Origin: Baaleninema simplex PCC 7105
GTDB lineage: Bacteria > Cyanobacteriota > Cyanobacteriia > Cyanobacteriales > Geitlerinemataceae
Length of the DNA stretch: 38,406 nt
Reading direction: 5' to 3'
Assembly: GCF_000332355.1 (NCBI RefSeq)
Contig: NZ_KB235961.1
Span: 1,872-40,277, forward strand
The notes under the pieces are model-generated. The model was given only the letters and a program-made list of their open reading frames with translations. It was not told the origin of the DNA and searched no databases. Position 1 is the first letter of the stretch, and every line of letters begins with the position of its first letter. This document shows positions 9,293 through 18,318 of this stretch, piece by piece. Position numbers and translations under genes: made by a program.

Positions 9293-10768
9293 GTGCAGAA
9301 TTATAGCGATCGCCGATCCATTTGGAAAAGTCTGCTGGCGTTCCAACTCTCTATATTGTTGGCGCTAGGTCTGGTCAGTTGCGGCGAACCAGAACTCGTC
9401 GTGGAAACGGGAACTGGTCCTAGAGCGACATCTGCGGCGGCCGATCGCTCGCCGCAAGTGACGGAAGTGTCGCCGCCGAAAACTATCCAAGGACTACGAT
9501 CGCTTCTCGATCGCTATCGTCCCCAAGTTTCCATCGAAAGCCCCAACCCAAACAGTATCGTTAACGACGATACCGTCACCGTGCGCCTGAACGTGCGGGA
9601 TTTGCCCGTTTTCAAAAACGAAACGTTCGGCTTAGGCCCCTACATTCAACTGTTTCTCGACGACAAACCCGAACGCGCCATCTACGACCTCGACACCCCA
9701 ATAACCCTCGAGGGACTGTCGCCAGGAACTCATACCCTGAGAGCCTTCGCGGTGCGGCCGTGGCACGAAAGCTTCAAAAACGAAGGCGCTTACGCTCAAA
9801 CCACCTTCCATATTTATACGAAAACGGGAACTCACACCCCCGATCCCGGTGCGCCGCTGCTGACCTACAACCGTCCTCGCGGGACTTACGGTGCTGAACC
9901 GATTCTTCTCGATTTCTATCTGACGAACGCTCCCCTGCACATCGTCGCGCAAGAATCCGAGGACGATGACATCGCAGACTGGCGCGTTAAAGCCACCGTC
10001 AACGGCTACAGTTTCGTGACCGATCGGTGGCAACCGTTCTATCTCAGCGGATTCAAACCCGGTCGGAATTGGGTCAAACTCGAATTCATCGATGAGAAAG
10101 GCGATCCCGTTCAAAAAACATTTAATACCACGGCCGAATCGATCGTTTACGATCCTAATTTTACAGATACGTTATCTAAATTAGTCTCCGCCGAACTCTC
10201 TGCCGAAGAGTTACGAGGGATTGTCGATCCTAGCGTGACCACGGAGACTCAACCTCCCGAAGTCGAACGACCCGAGCCGCTACTTCCACCCACCGAACCC
10301 CTTCCCGAAATTATCGAACCGTCCCCCGAAGAAGAAGAAAAACTCGAGCTTCCCGCCGCTCCCGTGGAAGTCGAACCCGAGGCTGAAAGCGAGACGCAGA
10401 CGGAAGAACCGAGTCTTCCCGAATCCGACCTAGAGGTCGAAGAAGTTCCCGAAGTTCCCGAAGCGCAATCCGAAGCAGAAGCACAACCCGAACCCGTCGA
10501 ACTTCCCGAAGCGCAATCCGAAGCAGAAGCACAACCCGAACCCGTCGAACTTCCCGAAGCGCAATCCGAAGCAGAAGCACAACCCGAACCCGTCGAACTT
10601 CCCACCGAACCCGTCGAACCCGAGATCGAAATTCCCGCCCAACCCGTCGAACCCTCTGGCGATCGCACGCCAGCCGAACCTCCAGCATCTGAAGAACTCG
10701 AAACTCCCGAAACTCCTCCAACGTCTGAAGAACTCGAAACTCCGCCTGTGGAAGAATCCTCCATCTAA
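9293..10768 (+). CDS. Conserved lipoprotein with acidic proline-rich repeat tail
   Basis: A 491-residue predicted lipoprotein. The GTG start gives MQNYSDRRSIWKS followed by a hydrophobic segment and the lipobox LVSC, with the lipidated cysteine near residue 30. A beta-rich extracytoplasmic domain (about 60-290) includes LSPGTHTLRAFAVRPWHESF and VTDRWQPFYLSGFKPGRNWV. The rest (about 310-491) is a glutamate/proline tail. Inside it are three perfect 16-residue repeats PEAQSEAEAQPEPVEL, encoded by a 48-bp tandem repeat. I recognise it only as a cyanobacterial lipoprotein of unknown function. The tail probably acts as a charged spacer through the envelope. The next gene starts three bases after its stop, so they form an operon with sbcD further down. 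Confidence 0.8.
   Translation: MQNYSDRRSIWKSLLAFQLSILLALGLVSCGEPELVVETGTGPRATSAAADRSPQVTEVSPPKTIQGLRSLLDRYRPQVSIESPNPNSIVNDDTVTVRLNVRDLPVFKNETFGLGPYIQLFLDDKPERAIYDLDTPITLEGLSPGTHTLRAFAVRPWHESFKNEGAYAQTTFHIYTKTGTHTPDPGAPLLTYNRPRGTYGAEPILLDFYLTNAPLHIVAQESEDDDIADWRVKATVNGYSFVTDRWQPFYLSGFKPGRNWVKLEFIDEKGDPVQKTFNTTAESIVYDPNFTDTLSKLVSAELSAEELRGIVDPSVTTETQPPEVERPEPLLPPTEPLPEIIEPSPEEEEKLELPAAPVEVEPEAESETQTEEPSLPESDLEVEEVPEVPEAQSEAEAQPEPVELPEAQSEAEAQPEPVELPEAQSEAEAQPEPVELPTEPVEPEIEIPAQPVEPSGDRTPAEPPASEELETPETPPTSEELETPPVEESSI
10457..10600 (+). repeat. Three 48-bp direct tandem repeats in the lipoprotein gene
   Basis: The 48-bp unit begins CCCGAAGCGCAATCC and occurs three times without a single difference. 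The reading frame is kept (16 residues per unit). Identity at synonymous positions points to recent expansion by slippage or unequal crossing-over. Confidence 0.95.
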
Positions 10769-10771
10769 ACC

Positions 10772-11404
10772 GTGACCTGGTCTTTGCTGCGATCGCGACG
10801 CTCGAACCGTCGCTTCTTAAGGCGAGCGTGGGTCGTTTTCGTCTCGATCGCCTCGACCTGGACGATACAAACCACCTTCGATCTCGCCAACGCACGCTCT
10901 TATCCGCCTTCAACGCCGTCCCCAACGACTCCAGGTTATCTCTGGCCGGTGTTCGCCAGCGATCGCCTGCGTCAAGTGTTGCTTCCGTCTCGCGACCCTC
11001 TCGATCTCGAACTCCTCGAAGCCGAAACTGTCGATCCCGAGGTGGTGGTTCGTCGCGATACCATTTCTCAAACTGGATTGACAGAACCGAGTGTGTGGTG
11101 GGTGGCCGAACAGTTCGGCGGAAAACTCCTCGAAACCTGGTTGGCGTATCCCCAAAAACGCCGCATCGACCTCGTCGTCAACCGACAACTGTGGAGTTTG
11201 CGCGACTACCTCGAACGGTACGAGTTCGTCAACCACATGGGACTGGTGGCGCGATCGCATCGGTACGACCTACGCGTGTTCGATCGCCAACAACCCGATC
11301 TCGTCCTCGCCGCTTACACCTGTCTTTTTGACATCGAACCGGTTATCTGTACGGTAGATTTAGAACGTGGCAGTCAGTCGGGATTTCGAGGCTATCGTCC
11401 GTGA
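10772..11404 (+). CDS. Unknown exported protein, second gene of the lipoprotein-sbcD operon
   Basis: A 210-residue protein starting at GTG 10772, three bases after the preceding stop. The arginine-rich N-terminus (LLRSRRSNRRFLRRAW) followed by VVFVSIASTWTIQTTF looks like a signal anchor or signal peptide. The remaining part has conserved-looking blocks such as WWVAEQFGGKLLETWLAYP, RRIDLVVNRQLWSLRDYLE and VNHMGLVARSHRYDLRVF. I do not recognise a named family, but the composition and spacing support a real gene. Its tight coupling to the lipoprotein gene suggests both act in the envelope. The stop is 52 bases before the sbcD start. Confidence 0.7.
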   Translation: MTWSLLRSRRSNRRFLRRAWVVFVSIASTWTIQTTFDLANARSYPPSTPSPTTPGYLWPVFASDRLRQVLLPSRDPLDLELLEAETVDPEVVVRRDTISQTGLTEPSVWWVAEQFGGKLLETWLAYPQKRRIDLVVNRQLWSLRDYLERYEFVNHMGLVARSHRYDLRVFDRQQPDLVLAAYTCLFDIEPVICTVDLERGSQSGFRGYRP

Positions 11405-11456
11405 AGTCCCCGCCGCGCCACCGTCGTTGTCTCGTTCTCGCCGTTTCGTTCTCGCA

Positions 11457-12695
11457 ATGGTCAAACTCCTCCACCTGTCCGACATTCACATCGGAAGTGG
11501 GTTTTCCCACGGACGCATCGATCCCGAAACCGGACTCAACACCCGCTTACAAGATTTCGTCTCGACCCTGAGTCGCTGTATCGATCGCGCCCTCGAAGAC
11601 CCCGTCGATCTCGTCGTGTTCGGCGGCGATGCGTTTCCCGACGCCACCCCTCCCCCTTACGTCGCCGAAGCCTTCGCCAGCCAGTTTCGCCGCCTCGCTG
11701 AAGCGGACATTCCCACCGTGTTGTTGGTGGGAAATCACGATCAGTACTCTCAAGGCCAGGGAAGCGCGAGTTTGTGTATCTACCGGACTCTCGCCGTTCC
11801 TCGATTTATCGTGGCCGATCGCCTGCAAACGCACCGCATCGAGACCCAACACAGCCCGGTTCAGGTGGTCGCTTTACCCTGGATTACGCGATCGACGTTG
11901 ATGACGCGACCGGAAACGGAAGGGCTGTCTCTGGCTGAAGTCAACCAGTTACTGATCGATCGCCTGCGGATCGCGCTCGAGGGGGAAATTCGCCAACTCG
12001 ATCGCTCGATTCCGACGGTTTTCTTAGGACACTTGATGAGCGATAAAGCCAAATTTGGCGCAGAACGGTTTCTCGCTGTCAGTAAAGGGTTTACCGTTCC
12101 CTTATCCCTACTAATCCGTCCAGAATTCGATTACGTGGCCTTGGGTCACGTCCACAAGCATCAAAATCTCAATCCCCAAAACGATCCCCCGGTTATCTAT
12201 CCCGGTAGCATCGAACGGGTGGATTTCAGCGAAGAGAAGGAAGACAAAGGATACGTCATCGCCGAGGTCGAACCGGGTTCCTGTCGCTGGGAGTTTTGTG
12301 CGCTTCCGGTGCGATCGTTCGTGACGGTTTCGGCAGATTTGTCAACCTCGGACAATCCCCAAGATACGCTGTTAGCGGCGATCGCCAAGTACGACATCGA
12401 GGATGCGGTCGTTCGCTTGCGGTACAAACTCCGCGCCGACCAGATCGATCGCATCGATTCGTCAGTCCTGTACGATCGCTTGAAAGCCGCTCATACCTAC
12501 ACCGTTCAACCGGAACTCGCCAGTCAGTTGAGTCGTCCTCGTATCGCCTCCCTCGACAACGGAAATCACGTCGATCCGATCGAAGCCTTAACGCTCTATC
12601 TCGACAGTCGCGAGGATCTTAAAGACATCCATTCCGACATCCTCGATGCGGCGCAAACTCTGTTAGACGAAGACGAACGGGTATTACTGAGTTAA
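11457..12695 (+). CDS. sbcD: Exonuclease subunit SbcD (Mre11-type calcineurin phosphoesterase)
   Basis: A 412-residue Mn2+-dependent nuclease. With the SMC-like ATPase SbcC it cuts hairpins and double-strand DNA ends during repair. Metal-binding motifs occur in family order: DIHIG (residues 9-13), FGGDAF, GNHD and GHVH. A C-terminal DNA-binding or capping region follows. The start used is the ATG giving MVKLLHLSDIHIG, because the phosphoesterase fold begins there. An in-frame GTG 30 codons upstream would overlap the previous gene and adds only low-complexity sequence. No sbcC follows; the next gene is on the other strand. In this genome the ATPase partner must be elsewhere or absent. Confidence 0.88.
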   Translation: MVKLLHLSDIHIGSGFSHGRIDPETGLNTRLQDFVSTLSRCIDRALEDPVDLVVFGGDAFPDATPPPYVAEAFASQFRRLAEADIPTVLLVGNHDQYSQGQGSASLCIYRTLAVPRFIVADRLQTHRIETQHSPVQVVALPWITRSTLMTRPETEGLSLAEVNQLLIDRLRIALEGEIRQLDRSIPTVFLGHLMSDKAKFGAERFLAVSKGFTVPLSLLIRPEFDYVALGHVHKHQNLNPQNDPPVIYPGSIERVDFSEEKEDKGYVIAEVEPGSCRWEFCALPVRSFVTVSADLSTSDNPQDTLLAAIAKYDIEDAVVRLRYKLRADQIDRIDSSVLYDRLKAAHTYTVQPELASQLSRPRIASLDNGNHVDPIEALTLYLDSREDLKDIHSDILDAAQTLLDEDERVLLS

Positions 12696-12892
12696 CTCTC
12701 TGGGTTCTCTGGGTCTGGTGGGGTGAAACATCGCGATCGACGAACTCCTAACGGCGGTGGGTTTTCGAGGAACCGGCAAGAACTTGCAGAACGAATAGAA
12801 AAAGTTAGAACATTGCTTCATGGTTGTATTACACTTTGAGACGTTAAGAAAGTTTTAAATGTGCCATCTTATACAGAAAAATTTACAGCTTT

Positions 12893-14806
12893 TTAATCAT
12901 CGGACGTTTCCCAAACTGGTTGACTGGGGGTGAGGCGGAGTCTCCACAACTTAGAATTGGGGATTTGGATGTCTAACCGGCCGCTGTTGAGGTCTTGATT
13001 GACGTAGGGACTTTCTAAGACGGGGCGTTCGGCCAGATCGCGATCGCGTCCGTTGATGGTTGCGTCTGCGATCGCACGATCGGGAGCGTACTGCATTTGG
13101 ATGCGATCGCCCGCTAAGCTGGTGTAACCAATTTCACCGCGAGAGGCGAGGTTCGCGTCAGAAATCTCCGTTTCCCCTAACGCTTCAGTAAGGCCATCGA
13201 ACGTCGGATAGTCTGCAACCCTGACCACGTCAGTAATCCAAGCGGTATTCGTTCCCTGCGCCACCAACGCCAAATAGTCCTCGTCACCGCCGACGACGGG
13301 ATTTTCCAAGGCGATCGTATCGCCCCAAACGCGCGCGCAGAGCCAAACGTTTTCGATGCGCCAAACGTACCACTCCCCAAACCGCTGAGGTTCGCCGTAC
13401 TCTCGGGGAACGACGAGATGAGAGCGATCGGGAACTCTGGCTTGACGATCTTGCTCGTTGAGGCGTAATTGATAGAGTACCGTTCCCTTTTCCTGAACCT
13501 TGCGATCGCCGGGACTGCGCCCCGTAGCCATCGGTGTATGATAGGTTCCCCCCAAACTGACGACGGCGTTTTTTCGCCCTTCCACATCTCGAACCACCAG
13601 TTTGTACGTGGCGTATTGAGCGTTAATGGTTCCCCGCACCTGATACGATCGCCCCGGTGTCACCAAGGTTCCCAAGGTGTAATCTTCCGTGGCGTAAAAG
13701 GTTTCCCAAAATTGATTGTCTGCGTGATAGGTGTAATACGCCGGATGGCTGGCTCGTAACTGAAACGGAAGCGGAACCGTTTTGAGGGCGATCGCTCTGA
13801 GTTCGGCGGGGGGACGATAGCTGCTGGTGGCGGCGAGAACGGCTAACCGCGAGCGTTTGGTGTCCGTCTGCGAGGCGATGCGATCGATCTCCGAGCGATC
13901 GTCCGATCCCCACCAAATCCAAGCCACCGTACCGATACCGCTATCGTACCAAGTGCCGCGATCGAAGCCGCGACTTTCTGCGCCCCCAGCAGTTCCCCAA
14001 CTCAAGCGTAACGCCATGTTCGTCGCCAGCCAATCTAACGCCGCTTTCGCCAAGTTTCGCAATTGGGGGGTTTCGGCGAAATCGTAGAGGTTCAGCAATC
14101 CCCCGATGGTAAATCCGTAATACGTCGACGAGTGAAACTCTCCTTGTCCGATGGTGAGATATTTCCAAACCTCCGATCGCAGCCACGCTTCGTTCGTCGC
14201 CAGTAAATGGGGTGCAGCCACAGGGAAACCGCTTCCGTCCATCATCGCCAAGCCAGACAAGTATTGTTGAGAAATGTGGTTTTCCGTTCCTCCTTCTCCC
14301 CACTCCAACACCCGAGGACTCGACACCATCGTTTGATAAGCGTTTCGCACGTCGTCAGGAAGTTCGTCGCGAAACAGGAAAAAAATCCGCACGTCGTAGA
14401 TACTGCGGAAATGGTACAAATCGGACGCATCCCGTTCCAGGTTTCGCCAAATTTCCCAAATTTCGTTTTTTTCTTCGGGTTCCGCGAGGCTCAGTTGCGC
14501 TAACATCGGCGGAAGTAAGTATTTATGGGGATCGCCAATGTCGCGCGATCGCCACCAGTCATCGAGTTCGACTAAATCTTCTTGCGCCAGTTGTCGTCGC
14601 ACTGCGAGACTGCGTTCTCGAAACCCGCGTTCTTGCGACTCGTCGAACCGGCGATTCTCAGAACTTTCCTCTAAAACGACTTCAAAGCCTCTCGACTCTG
14701 GCGGTTGCAAATTCACTGCGCTCGTACATCCGACGAATACCACTGCGATCGCCGAAATCGAGCGTCGCCCAACTCCTGATATCGATCTCACACGAAATCT
14801 CTCCAC
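12893..14806 (-). CDS. Large predicted lipoprotein, possibly carbohydrate-active
   Basis: A 637-residue protein with a basic N-terminus, a hydrophobic stretch SISAIAVVFVGC ending in a lipobox-like cysteine (about residue 27), and a long extracytoplasmic part. Residues about 80-330 are helical and tryptophan-rich (WWRSRDIGDPHKYLLPPM, WEIWRNLERDASDLYHF, YYGFTIGGLLNLYDFAETP). Residues about 370-620 look beta-rich (TPGRSYQVRGTINAQYATYK, WYVWRIENVWLCARVWG). A helical toroid followed by beta-sandwich domains is the layout of several polysaccharide lyases, which fits the style of this sequence, but I see no family signature. It follows the GspE-N-like gene on the same strand at about 100 bases. Treat the enzyme role as inference. 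Confidence 0.7.
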   Translation of the reverse strand: MERFRVRSISGVGRRSISAIAVVFVGCTSAVNLQPPESRGFEVVLEESSENRRFDESQERGFRERSLAVRRQLAQEDLVELDDWWRSRDIGDPHKYLLPPMLAQLSLAEPEEKNEIWEIWRNLERDASDLYHFRSIYDVRIFFLFRDELPDDVRNAYQTMVSSPRVLEWGEGGTENHISQQYLSGLAMMDGSGFPVAAPHLLATNEAWLRSEVWKYLTIGQGEFHSSTYYGFTIGGLLNLYDFAETPQLRNLAKAALDWLATNMALRLSWGTAGGAESRGFDRGTWYDSGIGTVAWIWWGSDDRSEIDRIASQTDTKRSRLAVLAATSSYRPPAELRAIALKTVPLPFQLRASHPAYYTYHADNQFWETFYATEDYTLGTLVTPGRSYQVRGTINAQYATYKLVVRDVEGRKNAVVSLGGTYHTPMATGRSPGDRKVQEKGTVLYQLRLNEQDRQARVPDRSHLVVPREYGEPQRFGEWYVWRIENVWLCARVWGDTIALENPVVGGDEDYLALVAQGTNTAWITDVVRVADYPTFDGLTEALGETEISDANLASRGEIGYTSLAGDRIQMQYAPDRAIADATINGRDRDLAERPVLESPYVNQDLNSGRLDIQIPNSKLWRLRLTPSQPVWETSDD

Positions 14807-14833
14807 GCTTCACTCTCCAACCTCTTACCTTAG

Positions 14834-14864
14834 CGCCCCCAATCTCGCGAGGAAAGTGGGGGCG
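14834..14864. terminator. Inverted repeat between two minus-strand genes, possible terminator
   Basis: CGCCCCCA at 14834-14841 pairs with TGGGGGCG at 14857-14864 across a 15-nt loop. It lies just after the GspE-N-like gene and before the large lipoprotein gene. There is no T-run on the minus strand, so it may be a pause or processing hairpin rather than a classic terminator. Confidence 0.4.
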
Positions 14865-14910
14865 TTTGAGTTGAGGGGATGTGGAGGACACTTCGACCGT
14901 ACCGAGGAGT

Positions 14911-15321
14911 TCAATCGACCGTCCAGGGAACTTCTTCTTCTGACTCCTGTAGGACTTCCTCTTTACGGCGTTCGTAAACCTGTGAAAACGGTTCGATCGG
15001 TTGCGCGAACGCCCCCGAACTGTGCGCTCGGCGTTGTTCGGGAACGATGACGCGCTTGATGAGAAAATCGATGGTTTGCTGTTTTACCCAACCGCGATCG
15101 ACGATGACTTCAGAAAACTTCTTACCCGTTACCTGTTGGTCGTAAGTCGCCACTTGGATTTGACCGGGACTCAGCAATCCCGCTTCCAGCAAGTACGCAC
15201 CGAGACGCTTACTTCCCAAACGTGAAGTCGGTAACTTCCGTTTTCTGGGTACGCTCTCCTGAGTCGGAAGTGTAGAGTCGTACCGTTTTCGCGTGAGTTG
15301 AGACGGGTTTCGATCGTACAT
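14911..15321 (-). CDS. Small protein with GspE/PilB N-terminal-like domain
   Basis: A 136-residue soluble protein. Residues about 37-92 (LGSKRLGAYLLEAGLLSPGQ, YDQQVTGKKFSEVIVDRGWV, KQQTIDFLIKRVIVPE) match the helical N-terminal domain found in GspE/PilB secretion ATPases and in stand-alone cyanobacterial proteins. A basic, disordered N-terminus and an acidic C-terminus (ERRKEEVLQESEEEVPW) flank it. No ATPase domain is present, so it cannot power a pilus by itself. The family may serve as an adaptor or c-di-nucleotide-binding module, as some related domains do. That is inference. Upstream is a 600-base non-coding region that must contain its promoter. Confidence 0.75.
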   Translation of the reverse strand: MYDRNPSQLTRKRYDSTLPTQESVPRKRKLPTSRLGSKRLGAYLLEAGLLSPGQIQVATYDQQVTGKKFSEVIVDRGWVKQQTIDFLIKRVIVPEQRRAHSSGAFAQPIEPFSQVYERRKEEVLQESEEEVPWTVD

Positions 15322-15928
15322 TGCTAAACCTTCTGTATAACTAACGCCCCCCGTACTGCGATCGAGCAGTCGAGGAGAGGTTGAGTGGATGCCACCCTGA
15401 CTGACGAGCCTTTCGGACGACGCGCATCTGGGGCGTTTACCGGGCTTACTGGTGTAGCGTCTCTCTCAAACCAACGACGCTGCCATTTCCTCGGGTTCGG
15501 TAGATGACCGTTAACCAACTGTGTTGAAATTTTGTGCAGTTTTGGTTATTCACTTATTATATATCGTAAAATTCTGCGTAGATATACGCAAGATATATTG
15601 TTACATTTCTTAATATAATAAGGAACTCGATCGAGAAAACATTCAGCCGACAAGGGTTCGAGCGCAATCGCTTCGATCGAGGCGTCGAGCGTAGACGCTC
15701 TGGAGACGAGGGAGCGATCGCACTTACAAACTGTCACGTTCTCAGCTCAGCTCCGTGAAATCACAGGCAAACGCCGAGTTAAAAAGGACAGGCGATCGCC
15801 TCCGACCGAAAACCGGTACTTAGAAGCGCTTGCCTGCCCTAATACGATTCAATTTACAGAAACCGCGATCGCCCGTCCGGACGAACGAGAAACTCAGGTA
15901 AAATTCCTGAATTTCCTCAAATGTGGTT
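15322..15928. other. Intergenic region, partly AT-rich, with small palindromes
   Basis: This 607-bp stretch lies between two minus-strand genes. It contains an AT-rich segment (15540-15630) centred on the perfect palindrome TGCGTA-gata-TACGCA at 15575-15590, which could be an operator or promoter-proximal site for the downstream small gene. A smaller palindrome, ACTGC-gatcga-GCAGT, lies around 15355-15370. HIP1 octamers are present. I find no convincing gene. A 63-codon minus frame has no recognisable features. Confidence 0.45.
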
Positions 15929-18052
15929 TCAAACCGTCACGATGTAAGGCGAGTCTACGGCGGGAAGATCCCATTTTCCAGCTTCGCGCAGCGCTTGATA
16001 GACCATGGCCACCACCTCAGCCCGAGTCGCATCGCGATCGGGATACAAGCGATCGAGATCGGGATAGTTGACCACCAACTGCTTCTGCGTCGCCGTCGCC
16101 ACCGCCGCTTCAGCCCAAGTCGGAATCTCGTCGCGATCGTTATATCGATTCAACAGCGCCGCCGATCCCCCCGATAAATCCTGTCCGTTGACGAGAGACA
16201 ACAGGATTTGGAGCCGCGTGACGTTGAGTCCCGGTCCGAACGTATTTTCCGAAAATCCCGAAAGAAATCCCCCTTGATAGGTTTTCTGGATGGCGTCGTG
16301 CGCCCAAAAGCCACGCGGTACGTCTTGGAACGTCGTCGTAGCGCGTTTCGGACGCGGATCGAACGCTGTGGCTAACACCGCCGCATACTGGGCGCGAGTC
16401 ATCTTCGTATCGGGACGGAAAGTCCCATCGGGAAATCCGTTAATAATGCCCTTACCCGACAATCCCACCACAAACTCTTTCGCCCAGTGATTCTCAATGT
16501 CCGAAAACGACGGGGCGGGAGTCGAGGTCGGTTTGACAATATAAGGAGAATCGATCGCCGGTAAACTCCCCTCGTTCACCAAAGCTTGATAGACCATCAC
16601 CGCCACTTCCGCCCGACTAGCCTGAGTCATGGGATTGAGCTGTCGCACGTCGGGATAGTTGACGACGATTTCCGCTTCGGTGGCGTTGGCGACCGCACTA
16701 GCAGCCCAAGGTGCCACTTGCGACCCATCGCGGAACAACGACAGGAGATTGAGGTTACCCCCACTGAGATCTAAGCCGCTGTTGAGGGCGAGGAGAACTT
16801 GCAGGCGCGTGACGTTCTGTCCGGGTCGAAAGGTATTGTTGGGAAAACCCGTGATGAATCCCATGCGGGTGACTTCCGTAATGGCGTCGTAGCCCCAGAA
16901 GTCCGGCGGAACGTCGAGAAAGGTTTTGGCAGGGTTTTGCAAGGGGCGATCGAACGCTTTGGCCAACAAGGCGGCAAATCCCGCCCGCGTGATGGGGGCG
17001 TCTGGCTTAAAGGTTCCGTCGCCCATACCGCTTACGAGTTGGCGATCGAACAACGCCCGAACGAACGGTTCTGCCCAATGTCCGTCGATATCCGTTAACT
17101 CAGTTGGGGCGGGTGTGGGTGTAGGGGTCGGCGTAGGTGTGGGGGTCGGCGTAGGTGTGGGGGTCGGCGTGGGAACGGGCGTCCCACTATCAACGGCGAT
17201 AAACTCGACCGATCCCTGAACCTTCGTGGGGTTGAGCTGGTTTCCGGCTGAGATGAAGGTTAAAGACGTAGCGTTTTGTAGGTCTTGCTTGCCGTTATTT
17301 TGAAATACGTTGCCGCCGGGATCTTGCTGTTTGCCCAAATCTGGGAGGGCCGAAGAAATAGCCGAGAGGCCGTAATCGGTGTTTTTTTCGATAATGTTAC
17401 CGCGCAGAACGGGTCGGGCGCTGTGGGTCAACAAAACGCCAATGCGGTTGTCGAGGATGTGGTTGTTGGCCATCAACGGTGCTGAATCGTCCCCGATCGA
17501 AATTCCCGTTCCCGTGTTTTGACAGGTATTGTTGCGAATTTCGCCTTTGGCTTCCCCGAGGAACCAAATCCCGTAAGAGTCGTTTTGGACGAAGAGGTTG
17601 TTTTCGATGAGGGGTTTGGCGGTTCCCGAGGCGCGGACGCCTTCTCGCTTGCATAATGTAAAGGTGCAGTGGGCGACAGTGGGATCGGTCGATTGAATCC
17701 AGACCCCCGTTCCGCGCGTTTCGGTATTGGAAATTTTGACGCCTCGCAGTTCCGTATCGCCTTCGAGCCAGAGGGCGACGGGTTGCGGTCCGGCGTTGGT
17801 CGAGGCCGTGCCGCTACCCGAGATGAGGATGTCTTTGCCTTGATTGCTTTGGTTGCCTACGAGTTTCACGCCAGTCGGAACGGTGAGGGGAAAGGTTTCA
17901 CCGCTGTTTTCGGTATAGCTTCCCGGCGAGAGTTGGACGGTCGTTCCCGACGTGGCTTGGGCGAGGGCGTGTCGGATTGTTTTAAACGGCTGGGAGGCGC
18001 TCCCGTCGGCGGTGTCGTTTCCGGTATTGGGGTTAACGTAAAGTGTCGGCAT
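15929..18052 (-). CDS. Beta-helix (DUF1565) surface protein with six SLH repeats
   Basis: A 707-residue protein. Residues 1-290 are a right-handed parallel beta-helix of the DUF1565 type, starting MPTLYVNPNTGNDTADGSAS. A proline-threonine linker spans about 292-314. Two blocks of three S-layer-homology repeats follow (about 317-500 and 515-707). Typical SLH motifs are DIDGHWAEPFV, DGTFKPDAPITRAGFAALL and DGTFRPDTKMTRAQYAAVL. SLH repeats bind pyruvylated or charged wall polymers, and beta-helices often bind or cleave polysaccharide. Surface attachment is therefore the expected role. No signal peptide is seen: the beta-helix begins at residue 2. The start is supported by GAGGA about six bases upstream of the ATG. 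Both SLH triplets end in DSPYIV, showing an internal duplication. Confidence 0.88.
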   Translation of the reverse strand: MPTLYVNPNTGNDTADGSASQPFKTIRHALAQATSGTTVQLSPGSYTENSGETFPLTVPTGVKLVGNQSNQGKDILISGSGTASTNAGPQPVALWLEGDTELRGVKISNTETRGTGVWIQSTDPTVAHCTFTLCKREGVRASGTAKPLIENNLFVQNDSYGIWFLGEAKGEIRNNTCQNTGTGISIGDDSAPLMANNHILDNRIGVLLTHSARPVLRGNIIEKNTDYGLSAISSALPDLGKQQDPGGNVFQNNGKQDLQNATSLTFISAGNQLNPTKVQGSVEFIAVDSGTPVPTPTPTPTPTPTPTPTPTPTPAPTELTDIDGHWAEPFVRALFDRQLVSGMGDGTFKPDAPITRAGFAALLAKAFDRPLQNPAKTFLDVPPDFWGYDAITEVTRMGFITGFPNNTFRPGQNVTRLQVLLALNSGLDLSGGNLNLLSLFRDGSQVAPWAASAVANATEAEIVVNYPDVRQLNPMTQASRAEVAVMVYQALVNEGSLPAIDSPYIVKPTSTPAPSFSDIENHWAKEFVVGLSGKGIINGFPDGTFRPDTKMTRAQYAAVLATAFDPRPKRATTTFQDVPRGFWAHDAIQKTYQGGFLSGFSENTFGPGLNVTRLQILLSLVNGQDLSGGSAALLNRYNDRDEIPTWAEAAVATATQKQLVVNYPDLDRLYPDRDATRAEVVAMVYQALREAGKWDLPAVDSPYIVTV
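17100..17187 (-). repeat. Short tandem repeat encoding the Pro-Thr linker
   Basis: An imperfect 18-bp repeat with unit GTCGGCGTAGGTGTGGGG on the plus strand encodes alternating proline and threonine on the minus strand. Such tracts vary in length by slippage, so linker length may differ between strains. Confidence 0.85.
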
Positions 18053-18318
18053 AATTTTCCTCGAGCGATATTAAGATTGGTATTCCCTCTCGCTGAGATG
18101 CGATGGGGCAATTGGTGGAACTCCTTAAACTCCTTTCTAGTCTAAAATCGAGATTGCGCCCCGAGACACGAATTTTGGTGTGTTTTAACGAAATGTCTTC
18201 GATCGCTCGAGAAATTTTCGAGGACGGGTACGATCGCGGTTCTATTTAACGTTCTCTTTCAGTTATCCTTTCTAGTGGTCGGATCGGTACAGACCGAACG
18301 GATACCGAGGTGAGGAAA

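Noticed and set aside
10457-10600. Regular repeats that might be a CRISPR array
   Set aside because: Units are contiguous 48-bp copies without spacers and lie in frame inside a gene.
10249-10764. Minus-strand frame rich in Ser, Gly and Cys
   Set aside because: It is the mirror of the repetitive glutamate/proline tail of the lipoprotein and has no start signal.
15546-15737. 63-codon minus-strand frame in the AT-rich gap
   Set aside because: There is no ribosome-binding site, no hydrophobic or domain pattern, and composition follows the AT-rich background.
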